DNA of 24,196 nt from Colimorpha sp964483145 (GCA_964483145.1 CAZAAK010000031.1:1-24196), one strand, 5' to 3'; counted from the stretch's first letter, positions 1 to 9,579 are shown. A program made the numbers and translations. The notes: generated from the letters alone by a model not told the origin.

Positions 1-1
1 C

Positions 2-52
2 TTCGGGCTGGGTATTTATGCTCTTTTGAGTTTTACCGGACAGCAATATTTG
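2..52 (+). repeat. Edge of a dispersed repeat with a coding-like frame
   Basis: From base 2 a frame is open to a TAG at 89-91 and encodes FGLGIYALLSFTG followed by 16 further residues. It could be the 3' end of a gene that starts outside the window. However, the first ~50 bases resemble a second place in the window (14132-14183, other strand), where the matching frame reads FGHVWYAFLSLTG and then hits stops. That favours a dispersed degenerate element over a conserved gene. The DNA match is about 27 of 39 positions over the shared core, counted by eye. No product is assigned. Confidence 0.4.
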
Positions 53-150
53 CAATCCTATGACTTTCCGGTGCAAGCAAGACAAAAATAGAGCAGAAAG
101 CCGTTAGGGGATACATCCCTCGGAGGACACATGAACCCTCTCACCAAATA

Positions 151-177
151 AAAAGGCCAGCGGCTTACCGCTGGCCC
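151..177 (-). terminator. Rho-independent terminator of the C25 protease gene
   Basis: A perfect 9-bp stem (GGCCAGCGG at 155-163, CCGCTGGCC at 168-176) encloses a 4-base loop. Read on the minus strand it is followed by five T and then ATTT. It lies about 35 bases past the stop codon of the minus-strand protease gene, so it most likely ends that transcript. On the plus strand there is no T run. Confidence 0.85.
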
Positions 178-209
178 AATTACTAGAAAAGACAAAGCCT
201 CCTATAACA

Positions 210-3200
210 TTACTTACAAATAAGTTTTTTGATGGTAGAACTGTTCGCGGTTTTGACTTTAACAAAGTATACACCTGCAGGCAGATCTCTAAGGTCTAGG
301 CTTATATGGTCGGCATTGACCTGCTTGCGCTGGATGGTCTGACCCATAAGACTAATTAACTCTACACCGCGCATGCCAGGGGTTGCCACAGTAACACTAC
401 CCTTGGCGGGATTTGGATAAAGCTTTACCTCAGGTTGCATCGACACATCCTCAATGCCAAGGAGACTAGTATGAGCTGTGCCGCTGCATCCTCCGCGATA
501 GCCTGTGACGGAGATATTGGTAGTCTCTGTGGGACAAACCACAATATAGCTACCCGTTTCGCCAGTGCTCCATTCATAAGTAACTGCTCCAGAAGCCTTT
601 AGTAGCATACAATCGCCAACACCCTCAGTGCTAATTTCCACCTCTGGCTGACCCAACACCACCAAAGAAAGATACTGACGAACGCTAGAAGTAGAGTCGA
701 CATAAGCGAAAACGCCCACATTGTCAGTATTGACCGACTGACCAGCGAACGTGTAATCGGCTCCCTGGCAGACGGTATCGATCGTGAAGGAGCAACGAGT
801 ACCATTGAAAGGCATTCTTACGTCATCAATCCAAGCGCAGTCGCTACCATTGGACATGGACCCGTCCTTGGTATAATCAAACATAAACGTATGGGTACCT
901 GCAGAGACGGGGTAGGAGACTCTGGCCCAGGCCTCTTCACCAGAAACTGTCAACTTATTGATACCATCAATAGAAAAGGTAAACTTATCCCAGTTCGCCT
1001 CTGAAGAGACCTTGTAGCTAAAACTGACGGTATCGTCAATGGCCGAGGTCCAAGAGATGGACATCTGAGAGGAAGCCCCATTGCCAAGACCACTCTTGCT
1101 ACGGGCACTGTAGTTTCCGCTGTTAACTTCGCCAGAAGTAATTTCCCACGGATTGCTATTTTGCACCCAACTGTTTTGTGTAAGAGAACCCGACTCGAAG
1201 TCCTCAACAAGACAAACACCGGAATTAAGGTTCAATTCCCTAACCAAAGCGGTACCATGATCGTTGGTAGCGTAGAGATAGAACGGAACGGTTGCATCGG
1301 GAGCATTGGCGCCCATGGTAACGTCAAAGGCGAGTGTAACGCTCTCACCTGGGGCCAACGGAGTGGAAGTTTGGTCTTCGGCCTGAACTGTAAGGAAGCC
1401 AAAATTGCTAACAAGGCTAAAGGTAAGGTCGGTTGTTGTATCAGAGCCGACATTGGTAACGGTGCATGTGATAGTGCTAGCAGTGCCTGAAGCTAGAGCA
1501 GGAGTTGCCGTGGCAACGGAAGCCACAAGAGAGCTACAAGAAACGGCGAACGTCTTGGACTTGACAGCAGGTGTGGAACCACCGAAATCGACACTCACAT
1601 CAAAACGCACGGACTCACCATCAGAAAGCTCGTCGGAAAGGTAGGCAGCATTGACACCAGCAAGGGTTACCGTATCTCCGGGAGCACAGGCGGTAAAGCG
1701 TGACTGAGGCTGGATGACGGCGACCTTGGGGTTATCGGAGGCGAACTCTATCAGCCCTTGGGTAGGAAGGGCAGTGCCTACATTGGTGATGGTGATGTTG
1801 AAAGTAGCAATCTCGTCGGGACGAAGCTTTCCGGAGACGGGAACAATGTCCGTGACCATCACATAGGGACCATCAGGAACAATCACATTAACAGTATCAA
1901 AAAGGGGCTTGAAATTTTGAGCCCAGATAGCCAATTCCAACTCGCCAGGGGTGATGGCAGTAGGAATCGAGAGGGTTGCCGATCCGGTAGCATCGGCATA
2001 GGCGGCAGCCACAAGGTCGTGACCTTCGGGCGTAGTAAGCGCCACATAAGCGTAAGGAACTGCCGAAACCGTAAAGGAAGCATCACCCACAACGATGACC
2101 GAAGAATAGGCGGCTGTCAAATCGGAGGCAGGAGTGAGCCATGGCATCAACGAGGGGTCGCCAAAGAGTTCGTAAATCTCCCAGTAGTATTGCTGGTAAG
2201 AGCCGTAAGATTCCACAGCCATATTACCCGCATTGACCATAGCACCGGTGGTGGTGTGCCAAGCGCCATAGCCTTCACCGTGCGTATGGAAAAGCCGGTC
2301 GTACATACCAAGATTTGCTGCATCGTAGGTAGCATCCATCTCATTGGAGATGCTAGAGCGGACACCCACCTGCCAGGTAAAATCGTGAGGCCAGTAGGTG
2401 CTGTTGGTACCACCAATATAAGTAACTGCACCAGCATTGTTGCCCTTATGGAGGAGAGACTCGCCAAAGCAATCCCCAGAAGAGGTGTTGAACCGACCCG
2501 TAAGACAGCAGTTACCAATCATAATCGAAGGCTTGCCGTTGTTGGTCATAGCGGCAGCATCGGAGGTGGTAAAACTGGGCGTGCCCCAACAATCATCGTT
2601 GCCATGGGCGCTATAATTAATCCAGCCATAACCTTGATTATAAAGATTCTTGAGCGTATTGGCAGTGGCAGTGGTATTGCTACTACCAGTGACCGTTACG
2701 CCGGCGGGAGCAAAGGATGTATTGTTCTTATAATATTTGACATCGGTAAATCCATTGGAGGCATTGACGTAATACTTGGCCACATAGTCCATAGCGGGAT
2801 CGGCATAGCGATAGGCATTGTCGCCACTGTATCCGCCGTCAACACCGGAAATCAAAATACCCTTGCCAAGGTAACTGGGGTCGGAAAAATTGTAGTTCTC
2901 GTACAAGATTGACTTTTCGATTTGTGGAGTCAACTGGGCTACTGTTTGGGCGGAGAAACGGCCGAGGTAGCAGTCGGGGATATTGTCGCCAGTAGTCCAA
3001 GTGGCGAAATAGAGGTCGGTGACGTGGTCAGATGAGGGGCTGGTGACGCGGGAACCGAATGCAGGAATTTGCTGGTTGTCACCCACCAAAAGCAGGTAGG
3101 TAGGAGCTGGGAGGGATTCAGAAGCATTGTCGTAGAAACTCTTTGTATAGTTGGCGATGGAGGTGTTAGTGGAGCCTACTGCAGCATCATCAGTATAGCC

Positions 3201-3974
3201 CACCGTTACTAGAAAGCCCTGACGTTTCTTCCAGGTGATGAACTGGTCCAACTGTCCGCGAAAACTGCTGTGAGCTACAATAAGGTAATGCAATGGAGCA
3301 CCTTGGCGCACATCCTTACCAACAGGCAAGGAACTCAACAGGTGATTACCCAAGCTGAAGTCGGGGGAATAATAACGGCGGTGCATCTGTTCAGTGGCAG
3401 CCATGTCGGCATTCTCAAAAGTAATGGTTATATCCATACTTTCAATTATTTGCAGAGCACCAGAAACTGGATTGTAGGAGAATGGCGAGACTCGTAGCAA
3501 CGCTATATTGCGATCGCGTGCAACACCCAGCACATCAACCCACGCGGCAGGTTGACCAATGAGAGTATCGGTGGCGTAGAGAGCACTGTCGATAACAAAA
3601 GGTTGGGGAGTTTTGTCGGATTTGCCAGGTGCCGGCTGGACGGGTATCACAGGATATTTGAGCGACTCCACAACCTTCTCCCGTACATTGGAAACGGAGA
3701 CCTTGACATTGCCACATAGGGGAATTTCAATTGCCTCCGTGATAACGGGCAGATTGGGTCGACCCAACTGGGTAGAAGGTGCTGCGCCACCAATAGTGAT
3801 GCAAGAAAAGGTGTTGCCACCTGCCTGCACACCCGACACAGTGTAGTGCGGAGCTTTGAAAGCGTACTCGGACTGTGCGTAGCCGCTTTGTTTGACGCTG
3901 AGAGACTGAGCCAGCGCGGCCGTCTGCCCCAACACAAGCAAACTCAAAAACAGAGCTTTGAAGATTTTTTTCAT
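210..3974 (-). CDS. Gingipain-like C25 cysteine protease, T9SS-secreted
   Basis: This is a 1254-residue secreted cysteine endopeptidase of family C25. The start is taken at ATG 3974, because it opens a clean signal peptide (MKKIFKALFLSLLVLG, cut after ALA at about residue 22); a TTG eight codons upstream is less likely. Order: propeptide (~25-220); catalytic domain (~228-612) with the likely catalytic His457 in NYSAHGNDD and Cys489/490 in MIGNCCLTG; an Ig-like domain (~615-700); two CARDB-like beta domains (~710-915); a MAM/cleaved-adhesin-like jelly roll (~922-1056) starting VEDFESGSL; a Cys-rich beta segment; and a type A sorting domain (~1183-1254) with LYPNPAKG and AGVYFVKV. The sorting domain sends the protein through the type IX secretion system to the surface. 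The gene stands alone, with a terminator just downstream and 273 bases without a clear promoter upstream. Whether it cuts after Arg or Lys cannot be read from the sequence. Confidence 0.93.
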   Translation of the reverse strand: MKKIFKALFLSLLVLGQTAALAQSLSVKQSGYAQSEYAFKAPHYTVSGVQAGGNTFSCITIGGAAPSTQLGRPNLPVITEAIEIPLCGNVKVSVSNVREKVVESLKYPVIPVQPAPGKSDKTPQPFVIDSALYATDTLIGQPAAWVDVLGVARDRNIALLRVSPFSYNPVSGALQIIESMDITITFENADMAATEQMHRRYYSPDFSLGNHLLSSLPVGKDVRQGAPLHYLIVAHSSFRGQLDQFITWKKRQGFLVTVGYTDDAAVGSTNTSIANYTKSFYDNASESLPAPTYLLLVGDNQQIPAFGSRVTSPSSDHVTDLYFATWTTGDNIPDCYLGRFSAQTVAQLTPQIEKSILYENYNFSDPSYLGKGILISGVDGGYSGDNAYRYADPAMDYVAKYYVNASNGFTDVKYYKNNTSFAPAGVTVTGSSNTTATANTLKNLYNQGYGWINYSAHGNDDCWGTPSFTTSDAAAMTNNGKPSIMIGNCCLTGRFNTSSGDCFGESLLHKGNNAGAVTYIGGTNSTYWPHDFTWQVGVRSSISNEMDATYDAANLGMYDRLFHTHGEGYGAWHTTTGAMVNAGNMAVESYGSYQQYYWEIYELFGDPSLMPWLTPASDLTAAYSSVIVVGDASFTVSAVPYAYVALTTPEGHDLVAAAYADATGSATLSIPTAITPGELELAIWAQNFKPLFDTVNVIVPDGPYVMVTDIVPVSGKLRPDEIATFNITITNVGTALPTQGLIEFASDNPKVAVIQPQSRFTACAPGDTVTLAGVNAAYLSDELSDGESVRFDVSVDFGGSTPAVKSKTFAVSCSSLVASVATATPALASGTASTITCTVTNVGSDTTTDLTFSLVSNFGFLTVQAEDQTSTPLAPGESVTLAFDVTMGANAPDATVPFYLYATNDHGTALVRELNLNSGVCLVEDFESGSLTQNSWVQNSNPWEITSGEVNSGNYSARSKSGLGNGASSQMSISWTSAIDDTVSFSYKVSSEANWDKFTFSIDGINKLTVSGEEAWARVSYPVSAGTHTFMFDYTKDGSMSNGSDCAWIDDVRMPFNGTRCSFTIDTVCQGADYTFAGQSVNTDNVGVFAYVDSTSSVRQYLSLVVLGQPEVEISTEGVGDCMLLKASGAVTYEWSTGETGSYIVVCPTETTNISVTGYRGGCSGTAHTSLLGIEDVSMQPEVKLYPNPAKGSVTVATPGMRGVELISLMGQTIQRKQVNADHISLDLRDLPAGVYFVKVKTANSSTIKKLICK

Positions 3975-4247
3975 CTCAATAAACAATTGTAGATTCAACT
4001 AATAATAAACCGGGTTCTATCTATTTCATTGCGTCTAACGCCGCAAGAACCCCTTTGCTAGCGCGTCCGCATTATTGATTTGACTGCCTGAAGATACAAG
4101 CCACTTCTGCTATGGCAAACCTTTCTGTGTCATCTTGCTGATAATTTTTATTGTATATTAATTCGACTGTATAAAAATCACTTTTTGTGCAATATCGTTA
4201 ACGCCTTGACCTGTCACCGTTGCCGAGATTCAAAAGATGTGTTATTG
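3975..4247. other. Intergenic region, no supported gene
   Basis: This stretch separates the C25 protease gene from the rluA-type gene, both on the minus strand. I found no TAnnTTTG promoter box reading into the protease gene. Short minus-strand frames between 4024 and 4197 look somewhat protein-like but are broken by stops and have no start codon. They may be remains of a decayed gene. Confidence 0.5.
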
Positions 4248-4919
4248 TCAATCAAAACAGTTCCAAGGGATCGGTGCCTGTATAACCACTTGCTCATGAC
4301 GGACGGGGTGCTCGAACTCCAGTCGATAAGCATGAAGTGAAATGCTACCGTCTGGGTTGGAACGCGAAGCACCATACTTGAGGTCGCCCTTGATGGGGCA
4401 TCCCATGTGAGCCAACTGGCAGCGAATCTGATGGTGGCGTCCCGTATGAAGGTCGATTTCCAGCAAATGGTATCCACCTGTCGAGACTGACTTCAGCCGA
4501 TAGTCGAGCACGGCCAACTTGGCACCAGGTTTCTGCGGGTCGGTGGTAACAAAACTCTTGTTGCTCTTTTCCACGCGGAAAAGGTAGTTTTCAAGGTGTC
4601 CTGACTCTACGGGCGGACGGTTTTTTACCACCGCGAGGTAAGTCTTTCGAAACTTGCGGTGTAGCACCAAATCTGTCATACGGGAGAGAGCCTTGCCTGT
4701 TTTGGCAAAAATCACCACACCACTCACCGGCCGGTCGAGCCGATGAACAACACCACAAAAAACATTGCCTGGCTTGTTGTCGCGCTCTTTGAGAAATTCC
4801 TTAATTTCCTCCACCAGTGGCGTATCACCAGTCTTGTCGCCCTGCACAATCTGACCAGGCAACTTGTTGAGGGCTATCAAATGATTGTCCTCATATAGAA
4901 TTTGCTCTGCAATGGACAT
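4248..4919 (-). CDS. RluA-family 23S rRNA/tRNA pseudouridine synthase
   Basis: This 223-residue enzyme should isomerise a specific uridine to pseudouridine in 23S rRNA or tRNA in the cytoplasm. The family's motif II, HRLDRPVSG, gives the catalytic Asp62. The later LHTGRHHQIRCQLAHMG and KGDLKYG stretches are the usual RluA/RluC/RluD C-terminal motifs. There is no N-terminal S4 domain, so it is the short catalytic-only form. The start ATG lies 13 bases after the psd stop, which makes it the last gene of the nine-gene minus-strand cluster. Which RNA position it modifies cannot be told from these motifs. Confidence 0.9.
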   Translation of the reverse strand: MSIAEQILYEDNHLIALNKLPGQIVQGDKTGDTPLVEEIKEFLKERDNKPGNVFCGVVHRLDRPVSGVVIFAKTGKALSRMTDLVLHRKFRKTYLAVVKNRPPVESGHLENYLFRVEKSNKSFVTTDPQKPGAKLAVLDYRLKSVSTGGYHLLEIDLHTGRHHQIRCQLAHMGCPIKGDLKYGASRSNPDGSISLHAYRLEFEHPVRHEQVVIQAPIPWNCFD

Positions 4920-4932
4920 GAATCGCTATGGG

Positions 4933-5616
4933 TTAATCTCCTTCTAGGCTAGGAGCGGACTGAATGGTGCAAATAGGTGAAATGCCGTTGCGCACCACAT
5001 CTTGGAGGTCCACATCAAGGGTGAAATTTTTTGGAATAAAGAGATCAATACGCGATCCGAACTTAATGAACCCCATTTCCTGATTCTGCTTAACATGTTC
5101 GCCCTGACGGGCATAGCAGACTATGCGTCGGGCCATAGTACCTGCCACTTGACGGACGACAATCTTTTGCCCATTGGGGAGGCGAAGTCCCACGGTAGTG
5201 CGCTCATTGAGCACGCTAGACTTGGGGTAGGAAGCCACAAAATAATTGCCACGATGGAATTTATAATACTCCACCACGCCGTCACAAGGATAACGGTTAA
5301 CATGGACATCTGTGCCATTCATAAAGATGCTGACCATGATACACTCCTCCTTGATATATTCCTTTTCTACAGCCTCTTCTATCGTCACCACGGTGCCATC
5401 GGCAGGCGAGATGAGCCGCTGCGGGTCGTTGGTGAAAACCCTTCTAGGAATGCGGAAGAACATCATTACCAACAGAAAAAATACCAGCAGAATGGTAATA
5501 AAGAGAAAATGAAAAAAGGTCCAATGGTGCACAAGAAAAATCATCAACAGATAGATGACCATGAGGCCTGCACCCAGTCCCATCAAAAGTTTCTTACCTT
5601 CGCGGTGAATATACAT
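4933..5616 (-). CDS. psd: Phosphatidylserine decarboxylase proenzyme
   Basis: This 227-residue protein converts phosphatidylserine to phosphatidylethanolamine at the inner membrane. Two hydrophobic helices (~10-28 and ~34-53) anchor it. SPADG (Asp73) and TDVHVNR (His105) are the conserved catalytic positions. FGSR at 186-189 is the self-cleavage site: Gly187/Ser188 splits to give the small chain with its N-terminal pyruvoyl group. The length and the GSR motif fit the short, archaeal/Bacteroidetes-type Psd rather than the longer E. coli form. It follows cdsA by 41 bases, so CDP-diacylglycerol synthesis and the final decarboxylation are co-transcribed. The intervening enzyme, phosphatidylserine synthase, is not in the window. 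Confidence 0.93.
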   Translation of the reverse strand: MYIHREGKKLLMGLGAGLMVIYLLMIFLVHHWTFFHFLFITILLVFFLLVMMFFRIPRRVFTNDPQRLISPADGTVVTIEEAVEKEYIKEECIMVSIFMNGTDVHVNRYPCDGVVEYYKFHRGNYFVASYPKSSVLNERTTVGLRLPNGQKIVVRQVAGTMARRIVCYARQGEHVKQNQEMGFIKFGSRIDLFIPKNFTLDVDLQDVVRNGISPICTIQSAPSLEGD

Positions 5617-5657
5617 GTCCTTATCTTTTCGAAACCGTATTCAATTTGGTTAGTCGG

Positions 5658-6566
5658 CTATCTGCGTATGGCTATTTCTGTGATTATGCCTGCAACCAAG
5701 GTGGCTGGGGGAATAATCATCAAGAGGCTGTCGAAGCGGTCGAGGAAACCACCGTGACCGGGCATAATGTTGCCCGAATCCTTAAGCCCGGCAGAGCGTT
5801 TGAGCATCGACTCAACCAAGTCGCCCAAAGTCCCCAACACACTACAAATCAAACCTATACAAATCCAACCGCCAATGCCTAGCTTGGTCTGGAAGAGAGG
5901 ACCAACAAAGATAGCGGTGAGTAGGCAAGCCTCAACTCCGATAGCGGTACCCTCCCACGTCTTTCCCGGGGAATGTTTAGGCCACATCTTGTGCCTACCC
6001 AAAAGCGAGCCCCCCATATAGGCAAAACTATCGTTGACCCACACCAAGATAATGCACATCACCAAAACATTCGTGCTGCAATGAAGATAAGGCATCAAAC
6101 CCAGTGGCACAGCACAGTAGAGCATCGGAAGCAAAGTGTGGAGCACATCAGCAAAAGGGTGTTCGGAATTGCGCCAAAGCTCCGTTACCAGGGTAACGGG
6201 AATAGCTACTAGCACCATAATCCCCACTTCGCACAATATGAAAAAACCACCCACACAAGCAAAAGGTGCCCAATACTCATCATAATCAATATTTGCTTCA
6301 GGCAATGCAAATGCCACCGACAGCCCTATTATCACCGTCATCAAGGCGGTAAAAAAATATCCCAGCCCCCTATTGGGATGATAATTCTGTTTGCTAGCAA
6401 TGCGGAAGTACTCAAAAGTGCAACCCATAGCCACAAAGAGAGCGAAGGTTGTCAGGACGACCACTCCCCAAAAGGAGTTACCCAACATTCTGCCGCTATA
6501 GATGGAGCCCAAGAACAGTAGGGCGTAGACCGCAGCACTAGCGGTACGAATCCAAAATGTTTTCAT
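5658..6566 (-). CDS. cdsA: Phosphatidate cytidylyltransferase (CDP-DAG synthase)
   Basis: This enzyme makes CDP-diacylglycerol from phosphatidic acid and CTP, the branch point of bacterial phospholipid synthesis. It is a polytopic membrane protein of 302 residues with about eight hydrophobic segments. Near its C-terminus is the complete family signature: SMLKR, then LKDSGNIMPGHGGFLDRFD. The preceding SPGKTWEG is also typical. The start is placed at ATG 6566 (MKTFWIRTASAAVYALLF), ten bases after the ftsH stop. The longer open frame upstream overlaps ftsH and is not used. It sits between ftsH and psd, as is common in Bacteroidetes. Confidence 0.94.
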   Translation of the reverse strand: MKTFWIRTASAAVYALLFLGSIYSGRMLGNSFWGVVVLTTFALFVAMGCTFEYFRIASKQNYHPNRGLGYFFTALMTVIIGLSVAFALPEANIDYDEYWAPFACVGGFFILCEVGIMVLVAIPVTLVTELWRNSEHPFADVLHTLLPMLYCAVPLGLMPYLHCSTNVLVMCIILVWVNDSFAYMGGSLLGRHKMWPKHSPGKTWEGTAIGVEACLLTAIFVGPLFQTKLGIGGWICIGLICSVLGTLGDLVESMLKRSAGLKDSGNIMPGHGGFLDRFDSLLMIIPPATLVAGIITEIAIRR

Positions 6567-6576
6567 CGTATATACC

Positions 6577-8739
6577 TTATTTATTGTTGTCCTGTCGGTC
6601 TTTTTCCGTATCGAGGTTATCCTGAGGTTGGGCGGAATCGCCGTATTCAGACCCTGCATCCCCCTCTGGGAGAACTTTTCCTGTGCCTTCCACGCCCACT
6701 TCCACAGGAGAGTTTGCTTCGGCAGGTTCATTCGTTTTGTGCACTGCTACTTCGAGGTCGGCTTCGCGAGGACCATAAATGCGCTCCAAATCCTCGCGGA
6801 AAAGCACCTCCTTCTCGTAGAGTTGCCCAGCGAGGAGAGTCATCTGCTCCTTATGAGCCTCAATGATTTCCTTGGCACGGATGTAGGCTTCCTCAACCAA
6901 GCGGCGCACCTCCTTGTCGATAATCTCGGCAGTCTTCTCGCTGAAAGGCTTGGTAAAGCCGTAATCGGCCTGACCTGTCGAGTCGTAGAAACTGACGTTG
7001 CCCACTTCGGGGCTCATACCGTAGTAGATGACCATAGACTGGGCTATCTTGGTAGCGCGCTCAATATCGCTAAGGGCGCCGGTGCCAACCTGACCAAAGA
7101 AAATCTCCTCTGCAGCACGGCCTGCCATGAGACTAGTCAGTTTGTCCTTCATCTGCTCAGTGGTGGTGAGGTGGCGCTCGTCCGGCAAATACCAAGCTGC
7201 GCCCAAAGATTCACCCCGAGGCACAATAGTCACCTTAATCAGCGGATCCGCCCAACGGAGAAGCCAACTAACAGAAGCATGTCCGCTCTCATGAAAGGAT
7301 ACTACCCGTTTCTCGTGGTCGGTAAGTACCTTGGTACGTTTCTCCAATCCACCAACAATACGATCAACAGCATCCAAAAAGTCCTGCTTTTCGATCTGTT
7401 TCTTGTTCTTACGTGCAGCCACCAGAGCGGCCTCGTTGCATACATTGGCAATGTCTGCACCCGAAAAACCAGGGGTTTGTTTAGCTAGGAACTCACATTC
7501 GACATAGCCCTCGGAATCTTTGTCGGTATTGAGTTTCAGTTTGCGCATATGCACCTTAAAAATGGCCTTTCGCTCTTCGAGGTCGGGGAGCTCGACATGT
7601 ATCTGGCGGTCGAAACGGCCGGCACGCATGAGGGCCTTGTCCAACACATCAGCTCGGTTGGTGGCAGCCAGCACAATAACGTTGGTGCCACTGCTAAAGC
7701 CATCCATCTCGGTGAGGAGTTGGTTGAGGGTATTCTCACGTTCATCATTGGCGTTGCTGAGCCCAGCACGCCCACGGGCACGTCCCACGGCATCAATCTC
7801 ATCAATAAAAATGATGCATGGAGCCTTCTTCTTGGCCTCCTCAAAGAGGTCGCGCACCCGCGAAGCACCCACTCCAACAAACATCTCCACAAAGTCTGAA
7901 CCCGACATGGAGAAGAATGGCACGTTGGCTTCGCCAGCCACAGCTTTGGCCAAGAGAGTCTTGCCCGTACCCGGAGGACCTACCAGAAGCACACCCTTGG
8001 GAATCTTACCACCCAAGTCGGTATACCGTTTGGGATTCTTAAGGAAATCCACCACCTCCATCACCTCTTCCTTAGCACCAGCCAAGCCAGCCACGTCCTT
8101 GAAGGTGACATTGGTAGGCGTTTTGCCGTCGTACACCTTGGCTTTGCTCTTGCCTACGCCAAAGATACCACCACTGCCGCCACCGCTACCCATCTGGCGC
8201 TGGGCCATTCGGTTCATTATAACAAAGAACACTATAATTAGGACGAACGGGCCAAAGAAAACCAGTATGTCGCGCCACGGCTTGGTGCGTTTTTCGGGGG
8301 TGACGTCAATAAAGGTACCTGTCTGCGCCTCTATCTTTTCAATTTCTTTCTCAAAGCCCTCTATGGTGACGAATCGGTACTCGTAATAGCCCGTGACCAC
8401 CGGCTGGTTCATCATGTTCTTCGAGCAGAGGTCGCGATAGGATGTGTCGCGCTTGATTGCCGAACTCTTCATATGTATTTCGGCATACTCCTGGTTGACC
8501 ACAACAATCTTGTCGTAGTCGTGCTTGATTAAGATCGACTCGAATTTTTCCTTCTTAACCGTTTTAGGGCCATCATTGCTGTCCTGCTTGAGCAACATGC
8601 TACCCAGCACCACAATGATGACACCGTAGATGAGATACATCATCCAATTGCGTTTAGGTTTCTGTTGCCCGCCTCCGGCATTCTGGGGCCGGAATGGGTT
8701 ACCGTTGGGATGACTTTGATTCTGTTTTTTTTCTGCCAT
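6577..8739 (-). CDS. ftsH: ATP-dependent zinc metalloprotease FtsH
   Basis: This is a 720-residue membrane-anchored AAA+ protease that pulls out and degrades membrane and short-lived cytoplasmic proteins, working as a hexamer. Two membrane helices (~33-50 and ~158-175) flank a periplasmic domain. The AAA module has Walker A GPPGTGKT (254-261), Walker B IIFIDEIDAVG with Asp313/Glu314, and second-region-of-homology arginines in RAGRFDR (Arg375, Arg378). The protease domain has the zinc motif HESGH (483-487, Glu484 catalytic), with Asp558 in LSDIERATK as the likely third ligand. The ~50-residue acidic tail is probably disordered. The start is ATG 8739 (MAEKKQNQ); an upstream in-frame extension overlaps rsfS and is rejected. 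The gap to rsfS is 62 bases, to cdsA ten. Confidence 0.97.
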   Translation of the reverse strand: MAEKKQNQSHPNGNPFRPQNAGGGQQKPKRNWMMYLIYGVIIVVLGSMLLKQDSNDGPKTVKKEKFESILIKHDYDKIVVVNQEYAEIHMKSSAIKRDTSYRDLCSKNMMNQPVVTGYYEYRFVTIEGFEKEIEKIEAQTGTFIDVTPEKRTKPWRDILVFFGPFVLIIVFFVIMNRMAQRQMGSGGGSGGIFGVGKSKAKVYDGKTPTNVTFKDVAGLAGAKEEVMEVVDFLKNPKRYTDLGGKIPKGVLLVGPPGTGKTLLAKAVAGEANVPFFSMSGSDFVEMFVGVGASRVRDLFEEAKKKAPCIIFIDEIDAVGRARGRAGLSNANDERENTLNQLLTEMDGFSSGTNVIVLAATNRADVLDKALMRAGRFDRQIHVELPDLEERKAIFKVHMRKLKLNTDKDSEGYVECEFLAKQTPGFSGADIANVCNEAALVAARKNKKQIEKQDFLDAVDRIVGGLEKRTKVLTDHEKRVVSFHESGHASVSWLLRWADPLIKVTIVPRGESLGAAWYLPDERHLTTTEQMKDKLTSLMAGRAAEEIFFGQVGTGALSDIERATKIAQSMVIYYGMSPEVGNVSFYDSTGQADYGFTKPFSEKTAEIIDKEVRRLVEEAYIRAKEIIEAHKEQMTLLAGQLYEKEVLFREDLERIYGPREADLEVAVHKTNEPAEANSPVEVGVEGTGKVLPEGDAGSEYGDSAQPQDNLDTEKDRQDNNK

Positions 8740-8801
8740 GTAAGTAGTATATAATTTCGTTATAACGATGGTAGTCTTGCCATACGGCAGACGGACACTC
8801 G

Positions 8802-9164
8802 TCAAGCCTGTTTGGTGGCAAATTCCATGCGCGCGGCATCGCCCCAAAGTTGCTCAAGACGGTAAAAATCGCGCTTTTGCTGCAAGAATATATGCACCAC
8901 CACATCAAAATAGTCCATCAGTATCCATTCAGCATTGTTATATCCCTCCAACTTGGACGGGTTGAGGCCGGTGGCTTTTTTCACCACCTCGTGAACGTGG
9001 TCGCTAAGCGAGCTTACATGCGAAGGCACGTTGCCCGAGGCTATTACAAAAAGAGCACAGGGAGCCGAAGACAGCCCCCGCAAATCAAGTATTTGCACAT
9101 CATTACCCTTCTTCTCGTCAAGGGCTTGTGCGGCCAACTTGGCCAGTACTTCCGATTCAGTCAT
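8802..9164 (-). CDS. rsfS: Ribosomal silencing factor RsfS
   Basis: This 120-residue protein binds ribosomal protein uL14 on the 50S subunit and blocks joining of the subunits when nutrients are short. It carries the typical RsfS/DUF143 core: ILDLRGLSS, LFVIASGN, SHVSSLSDHV, the Trp-rich WILMDYFDVVVHIF and the end FYRLEQLWGDA. The start is ATG 9164; a TTG one codon upstream is possible. It overlaps the tsaE end by eight bases, which suggests coupled translation, and it precedes ftsH, a neighbourhood common in Bacteroidetes. Confidence 0.94.
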   Translation of the reverse strand: MTESEVLAKLAAQALDEKKGNDVQILDLRGLSSAPCALFVIASGNVPSHVSSLSDHVHEVVKKATGLNPSKLEGYNNAEWILMDYFDVVVHIFLQQKRDFYRLEQLWGDAARMEFATKQA

Positions 9165-9579
9165 CAATTATGTTTGCTGTTAATGTTCTAATTCTGTTAT
9201 TCTCTTCAAGTTCTACCCGCACATAATGACCGGGCAAAAGCTCTTCGACCTTTTCGGTCCATTCGGTAAACACCCATCCATCGCCATAGAAATACTCCTC
9301 ATATCCAATATCATAGGCTTCGCTGACGCTTTTGAGCCGGTAAAAGTCGAAATGGCTAACCGACTCGCCAGTGGCAGTAGTGTAGGAATTGATGATGGCA
9401 AAAGTGGGGCTACAAACATTGTCCTTCACTCCTAGTTGCCAACAGATTTCCTTGATAAGCGTGGTCTTTCCCACCCCCATCTTGCCAAAAAAGGCATAAA
9501 AATGCTCGCCGGAAAAATTTTCTAGCAATTCCTGTGCCACTTGTGGTAGCTCCAACAGACTGTCAAATGTTCTCCTCAT
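9157..9579 (-). CDS. tsaE: tRNA threonylcarbamoyladenosine biosynthesis ATPase TsaE
   Basis: This 140-residue P-loop protein drives the TsaB-TsaD-TsaE complex that adds the t6A modification to position 37 of ANN-decoding tRNAs. It shows the Walker A stretch GKMGVGKTT at about 32-40, followed by PTFAIINSY and HFDFYRL, and the late FTEWTEKVEELLP motif with the family's Glu-Trp pair. The start is ATG 9579 (MRRTFDSLLELPQV), 13 bases after the upstream DUF4293 stop; a TTG two codons further up is less likely. Its end overlaps the rsfS start. Confidence 0.94.
   Translation of the reverse strand: MRRTFDSLLELPQVAQELLENFSGEHFYAFFGKMGVGKTTLIKEICWQLGVKDNVCSPTFAIINSYTTATGESVSHFDFYRLKSVSEAYDIGYEEYFYGDGWVFTEWTEKVEELLPGHYVRVELEENNRIRTLTANIIDD

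Noticed and set aside
1758..2912. 384-residue open frame on the plus strand inside the C25 protease gene
   Set aside because: It is antisense to the well-supported catalytic domain. Its composition (Gly/Ile/Arg/His-rich, no domain) is that of a mirror frame.
4024..4197. Minus-strand fragments such as TERFAIAEVACIF and SKGVLAALDAMK between the protease and rluA-type genes
   Set aside because: They are protein-like in places, but lie in different frames, have no start codon and are bounded by stops. At most a very old remnant.
5658..6731. 357-residue version of CdsA and other N-terminally extended frames (ftsH from 8847, diadenylate cyclase from 12922, M16 protease from 16488, C25 protease from 3998)
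   Set aside because: The extensions overlap upstream genes or cross the promoter and have low-complexity sequence. An ATG at the family's normal start follows in each case.
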